DNA of 33,231 nucleotides from DATBIO01 sp036556965 (lineage in GTDB: Bacteria; Acidobacteriota; Vicinamibacteria; Fen-336), in NCBI GenBank assembly GCA_036556965.1, contig DATBIO010000017.1, positions 1 to 33,231 of the forward strand, written 5' to 3'. Position numbers and translations under genes: made by a program. Every line of letters starts with the position of its first letter. Positions within the stretch are counted from its first letter, which is position 1. Below, in pieces: positions 30,366 to 33,231 of this stretch. Below the pieces are notes generated by a model. The model did not search any database. It had not been told where the DNA came from and worked only from the letters and a program-made list of their open reading frames with translations.

Positions 30366-30399
30366 GTCCTTCCCCGGCGCCGCGTGGCCGGTCGAGGCG

Positions 30400-30786
30400 C
30401 TACTTGGCCTTGGCCGCCTTGGCCGCCTTCACCTCGACGGCGACGACGTTCACCTCGCCGGCCAGGACCTCCCACGCGTGCTCGGTGCCGTCGATCCAGA
30501 TGAGCCGTCCGGGCCACAGGTCCAGGATCGGCTTGGTCCCGTCCGGCATCGTGAACCGGACGCGGCCGCTGCCGAGGCTGACCAGCAGCAGCGGCGGGTG
30601 CGTGTGCATGGGGCTCTTGCGGCCCATGGGGGCCAGGGCCCGGATCACCCGCACGTGGTCGTTCTCGAGAGCGACCTGGTGCGCGTCGGGATCGGCGATC
30701 ACGGCGTCCGGTGCGGTCTGGGCGCCGGCGGCGGCGGCGCCCAGGCAGAGCGAGGCTCCGACGAACAGTGCGCGAACCTTGAGCAT
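30400..30786 (-). CDS. exported cupin-domain protein
   Basis: 128 residues from the ATG at 30786, with GAGGAGG six bases upstream. A signal peptide (ALFVGASLCLGAAAAGA) precedes a single cupin domain: MHTHPPLLLVSLGSGRVRF (His61, His63), the turn GRLIWIDGTEH (His103), and a final strand. The metal-binding histidines fit a small dioxygenase-like or sugar-sensing cupin, but the substrate is unknown. The chain ends with the Ala/Lys tail KAAKAAKAK. A minus-strand TACACT (30841-30836) could be its -10 element. The gene converges on the LolA-like gene with 34 bases between stops. Confidence 0.88.
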   Translation of the reverse strand: MLKVRALFVGASLCLGAAAAGAQTAPDAVIADPDAHQVALENDHVRVIRALAPMGRKSPMHTHPPLLLVSLGSGRVRFTMPDGTKPILDLWPGRLIWIDGTEHAWEVLAGEVNVVAVEVKAAKAAKAK

Positions 30787-30914
30787 GGGCCGTTCCTCCT
30801 CGAGACTGCCCGGGCGCCACTGCCCGGGAGCCCCGAGTGTAGCGCTCGCGGAACGGGGCGCGCCGACCCGGCTTTGAGGGCACGCAGCGGATAGATCGGC
30901 GGCCGGGGCCCGGC

Positions 30915-30920
30915 TAGATT
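30915..30920 (+). promoter_or_regulatory. candidate -10 element before the DUF1203 gene
   Basis: TAGATT, 20 bases before the ATG at 30941, with AGGAGGG as ribosome binding site in between. No clear -35 element is seen. Confidence 0.3.
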
Positions 30921-30940
30921 CCAGCAGGCAGGAGGGATCG

Positions 30941-31420
30941 ATGGACGGATACCGCGTCGTCGCGTTGAGCCAGGACACCGCCGATGAGGTGCGCGCCACG
31001 CTGCGCGCGCCGGGCTACGGCCATCCGGCCCACGTGGAGGCGGCCACCGGCACGGGCCCCTGCCGCCTGTGCTTGCGGCCCTTCCGCAAGGGCGAGGAGG
31101 AGCGGGTGCTCTTCACCCACGACCCCTTCCCGGACGGCGCCGACCTGCCCGGGCCCGGCCCCGTCTTCGTGCACCGCGAGCCCTGCCCGCGCCACGAAGG
31201 GCCCGGATTCCCCCCGGAGCTGCGGAGCATTCCCCTCACCCTGGAGGGCTACGACGCGCGCGGCCTCGCCGTGGCCCGCGTCCGCGCGGACGACCCCGAC
31301 GCCGCCGCCCGCGACGTGCTCGCGCGGCCGGGCGTGGCCTACGCGCACGCGCGGCACGGGCAGGCCGGCTGCTTCATCGCCCGCGTCGAGCGGGTGCCCG
31401 TGCCCGCGGCCGCTGACTGA
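30941..31420 (+). CDS. DUF1203 protein
   Basis: 159 residues from the ATG at 30941, preceded by AGGAGGG. The layout is that of DUF1203: MDGYRVVALSQDTADEVRAT at the start, then PCRLCLRPFRKGEE with a CxxC pair (Cys41, Cys44), then FTHDPFP, VFVHREPC (His78, Cys82, His85) and a C-terminal half ending CFIARVERVPVP. The cysteine and histidine pattern suggests a metal site. No function is known for the family. No signal peptide is seen, so it should be cytosolic. It stands alone, divergent from the cupin gene. Confidence 0.9.
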   Translation: MDGYRVVALSQDTADEVRATLRAPGYGHPAHVEAATGTGPCRLCLRPFRKGEEERVLFTHDPFPDGADLPGPGPVFVHREPCPRHEGPGFPPELRSIPLTLEGYDARGLAVARVRADDPDAAARDVLARPGVAYAHARHGQAGCFIARVERVPVPAAAD

Positions 31421-31535
31421 CGGGCCCTCCCGGCGCCGGCTCGTGACGGCCGCGGGGATTCGGTGGCAAGATCGTGGCCCCTTGCTGGCCGTGGTTCCCC
31501 GGCTGTCCCTCTCCCTTCGCGGAAAGGCACGAACG

Positions 31536-32651
31536 ATGAAGCACGTGCTCGCCATCGCCCTGCCGTGCGCGCTCGCCGCGCCGCCCCTGGAAGCCGGCTG
31601 GCACGTCTTCCAGTTCTCGGGGCTCGGTGGTTCCCCCATGACCGAGGTGCTGGAGACCTCGCTGGTGGTCACGGGCGCGGGCCGCCAGGACGTCTGCCTC
31701 GCCGTGGCCTTCAACCCCGTCCTCTTCATCCTTCCCCGGCGCGCGGAGCTCTGGTGCCCGACGCCCAACGGGTGGTGGAAGGTGAACTCCTTCGCCACCG
31801 AGCCCGTGGTCCCCTGGGTGTCCGCGACGCGGAAGGCCGGCTCCGCGCAGGCCCAGTGGGCGGTGGCCGAGGAGGACAACGGGCGGCTGTGGTACGGCAC
31901 GGCGGGGGAGGAGCCGGAGCTGGTCGCGCCTCCCGTCTACGGCGCCAGCGTCGTCCTCTCCCACTTCTCCGACGGCAGGCCCTTCATCACCTACCGCGGG
32001 ATGCCCCCGGACCATCGCGTCTTCTACGCCACCAGGGACGCGGAGTGGACGGCGGTCCGGCTCACGAACAACTTCACGAGCCCGACGGAGAGGAGCGTGG
32101 CGTCCGTGGTCAGGGGCGACACGGTCCACATCGCCTACTGGGACGACACCTACCGCGCCCTCCGCTACGCGACGCGGCCGCCCGGAGGGGCGTGGACCTT
32201 CGAGACCGTGTACGCGACCACGGGGCCCCCGCTGATGCCTGCCGTCGCCCACGATGGCGAGAGGGCGCACATCGCCGCCGCCCACGAGAGCGGACAGGTC
32301 CTCGTCTTCTCGCGCGGCGCGCAGGGCTGGACGCAGGCGCAGGTGGGCGGTCCCCCGATCCCCGCCAGCCTGCGCAACGTGGCCCTGCAGGCGGACCGGC
32401 GGCTGCGCCTCCACCTGGCCTACGTCGCGCACGATGGCCCCTCGGAGAGGATCGTCTATGCCAGCCGGCGGCTGGGGGGACAGTGGTCGGAGCCCGAGGT
32501 CGTGGACCCGCTCGTCGAGCCGGCCTCGAGGCGCTTCAGCGTGTCCCTCGCCCTGCAGGAAGACTTCGCGCGCACGGTGCCGCACATCGGCTACATCCTG
32601 GAACTGGAGCAGCTCACGTTCGCGTACGGCGCGTATCGGAACGTGAACTAG
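31536..32651 (+). CDS. exported beta-propeller-like protein
   Basis: 371 residues from the ATG at 31536, with GGAAAGG eight bases upstream. A signal peptide (LAIALPCALAAPPLEA) is followed by repeats of a strand pattern with aromatic and acidic residues, for example DGRPFITYRG, GDTVHIAYWDD, GERAHIAAAHESG and RRLRLHLAYVAHDG. These recur about every 45-60 residues, as in sialidase-like propeller blades. I see no sialidase catalytic residues or Asp-box set, so it is probably a binding protein. I do not recognise its family. A stem-loop begins at its stop codon. Confidence 0.75.
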   Translation: MKHVLAIALPCALAAPPLEAGWHVFQFSGLGGSPMTEVLETSLVVTGAGRQDVCLAVAFNPVLFILPRRAELWCPTPNGWWKVNSFATEPVVPWVSATRKAGSAQAQWAVAEEDNGRLWYGTAGEEPELVAPPVYGASVVLSHFSDGRPFITYRGMPPDHRVFYATRDAEWTAVRLTNNFTSPTERSVASVVRGDTVHIAYWDDTYRALRYATRPPGGAWTFETVYATTGPPLMPAVAHDGERAHIAAAHESGQVLVFSRGAQGWTQAQVGGPPIPASLRNVALQADRRLRLHLAYVAHDGPSERIVYASRRLGGQWSEPEVVDPLVEPASRRFSVSLALQEDFARTVPHIGYILELEQLTFAYGAYRNVN

Positions 32652-32673
32652 CGGGGCGACGGCTCCGCCCCGC
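32651..32673 (+). terminator. terminator stem-loop
   Basis: An 8-bp perfect stem (GCGGGGCG / CGCCCCGC) around an ACGGCTC loop, beginning on the last base of the propeller gene stop codon. It faces a convergent membrane-protein gene. No T tract follows. The rest of the gap to 32787 shows nothing I recognise. Confidence 0.5.
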
Positions 32674-32787
32674 CGTCCCGGCCTCTTCGCGCGTGGCGGA
32701 GGCGGGAGTCCTGCGGGTCCTGGGCGGCACGCTGCGTGGCCCGCTCGGGAGGGCCCGCGCCCGTCCCCGGGTGAGCCCACTCCTCGT

Positions 32788-33153
32788 TCAGCGGGCGGTC
32801 CGCGATCCGAGCCTCAGGCCCAGCAGGGTGGGCACGACGCACGACGCCGCCAAGGACGCCCGGAACCACGGCGATCTCTCCCGCATGGCCTGGCGGAACG
32901 GGCGGCGCCGGCAGAAGGGACACCGCATTGCGAGGGCGCACCCGGCGGCGATGGCCACGCACCCGGCGAGCAGCTTAAGTTGCAGCCCGTCATCCAACAG
33001 GTCGAAACGCCGGGCCAGGACCACGCCGGCAGCCCCCCAGAAGGCCACGACATGGAGTTTCAGCATCCAGCTCTGGTGCGTGCGCTCGAGAAAAGTCGCC
33101 GGCCCACCGGGACCGCTCACTCTCTCGATCTGCCCTCGTGGGCTCGATGCCAT
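32788..33153 (-). CDS. small membrane protein with a CxxC motif
   Basis: 121 residues from the ATG at 33153; a start at the second Met (33066) would leave 92 residues. Three hydrophobic segments are likely: about 32-47 (LKLHVVAFWGAAGVVLA), 58-76 (QLKLLAGCVAIAAGCALAM) and 101-115. Between the last two is a positively charged loop with MRCPFCRRRPF (Cys78, Cys81), which may bind zinc or be redox active. I do not recognise the family. The DNA is a little less GC-rich than its surroundings. A second minus-strand frame overlapping it is only a proline/arginine-rich shadow. Confidence 0.6.
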   Translation of the reverse strand: MASSPRGQIERVSGPGGPATFLERTHQSWMLKLHVVAFWGAAGVVLARRFDLLDDGLQLKLLAGCVAIAAGCALAMRCPFCRRRPFRQAMRERSPWFRASLAASCVVPTLLGLRLGSRTAR

Positions 33154-33195
33154 GGGACGAAGACCCTCGACGGATCGGAACAGGCTGCCGGCGTG

Positions 33196-33231
33196 CTACC
33201 GGGCGAGGGCCAGGGCCTCGAGGCCGCTGCC
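33196..33231 (-). CDS. C-terminal end of a further gene, partial
   Basis: At the right edge the minus strand reads GSGLEALALAR and then a TAG stop (33198-33196). The helix-like ending and its distance of 42 bases from the next minus-strand gene suggest the tail of a gene lying beyond the window. It is too short to identify or to be sure of. Confidence 0.3.
   Translation of the reverse strand, partial: GSGLEALALAR

Noticed and set aside
32648..32962. 104-codon minus-strand frame near the right edge
   Set aside because: Proline/arginine-rich with no motif, and it overlaps a better membrane-protein frame on the same strand.

Overview
The window is about 33 kb of very GC-rich bacterial DNA (roughly 70% or more by eye) with tightly packed, strongly G/C-ending codons, which throws up many long false reading frames on the opposite strand. 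Several features suggest a soil- or sediment-type Acidobacteriota, or another deep-branching Gram-negative such as Myxococcota or Rokubacteria: a eukaryote-like Ser/Thr kinase with a single membrane span, kinesin-light-chain-type TPR proteins, DUF4013 and DUF4097 proteins, a secreted PIG-L deacetylase and outer-membrane barrel sequences. The phylum is an inference; the rpoB and rpoC sequences present here would settle it.

Layout. 1-5967: the end of rpoB and a complete rpoC, separated by a 189-base spacer with a strong hairpin and followed by a perfect 14-bp stem-loop terminator. The usual ribosomal-protein/EF-G genes do not follow. 6027-9873: a remnant of a TPR gene, a GlxA-type AraC regulator, a secreted TPR protein, a DUF1801 gene that looks frameshifted, and two tiny proteins. 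9902-14286: a coupled pair made of a secreted protein with protein-kinase-like catalytic motifs and a very large protein joining a PAP2 lipid phosphatase to a signal peptide, a periplasmic region and a C-terminal outer-membrane barrel. This is the most unusual part of the window. 14389-17283: OsmC, a DUF4013 membrane protein, and an electron-transfer-flavoprotein:quinone oxidoreductase overlapping the latter by four bases. 17343-20824: a probable membrane-signalling operon (zinc-ribbon membrane peptide, site-2 protease with CBS domains, Ser/Thr kinase, DUF1801 protein).

20946-26671: a short-chain dehydrogenase, a small P-loop NTPase, a cysteine-dioxygenase-type thiol dioxygenase, and a 1198-residue fusion of a YyaL-type thioredoxin-like protein with an aldo/keto reductase. 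26727-30365: a run of mainly exported proteins on the plus strand (Tat-exported LD-carboxypeptidase, PIG-L deacetylase, DUF4097 protein, LolA-like protein), suggesting envelope or peptidoglycan work. 30400-33231: a secreted cupin, a DUF1203 protein, a secreted propeller-like protein, a small membrane protein and the last codons of a further minus-strand gene.

I saw no tRNA, rRNA, CRISPR array, insertion sequence or phage gene, and no gene-free stretch longer than 300 bases. Many neighbours overlap by GTGA or TGATG, so translational coupling is common. Several transcription-unit starts have a TAnnnT hexamer a short distance upstream, which may be the local -10 element. Convergent junctions carry GC-rich stem-loops without T tracts.
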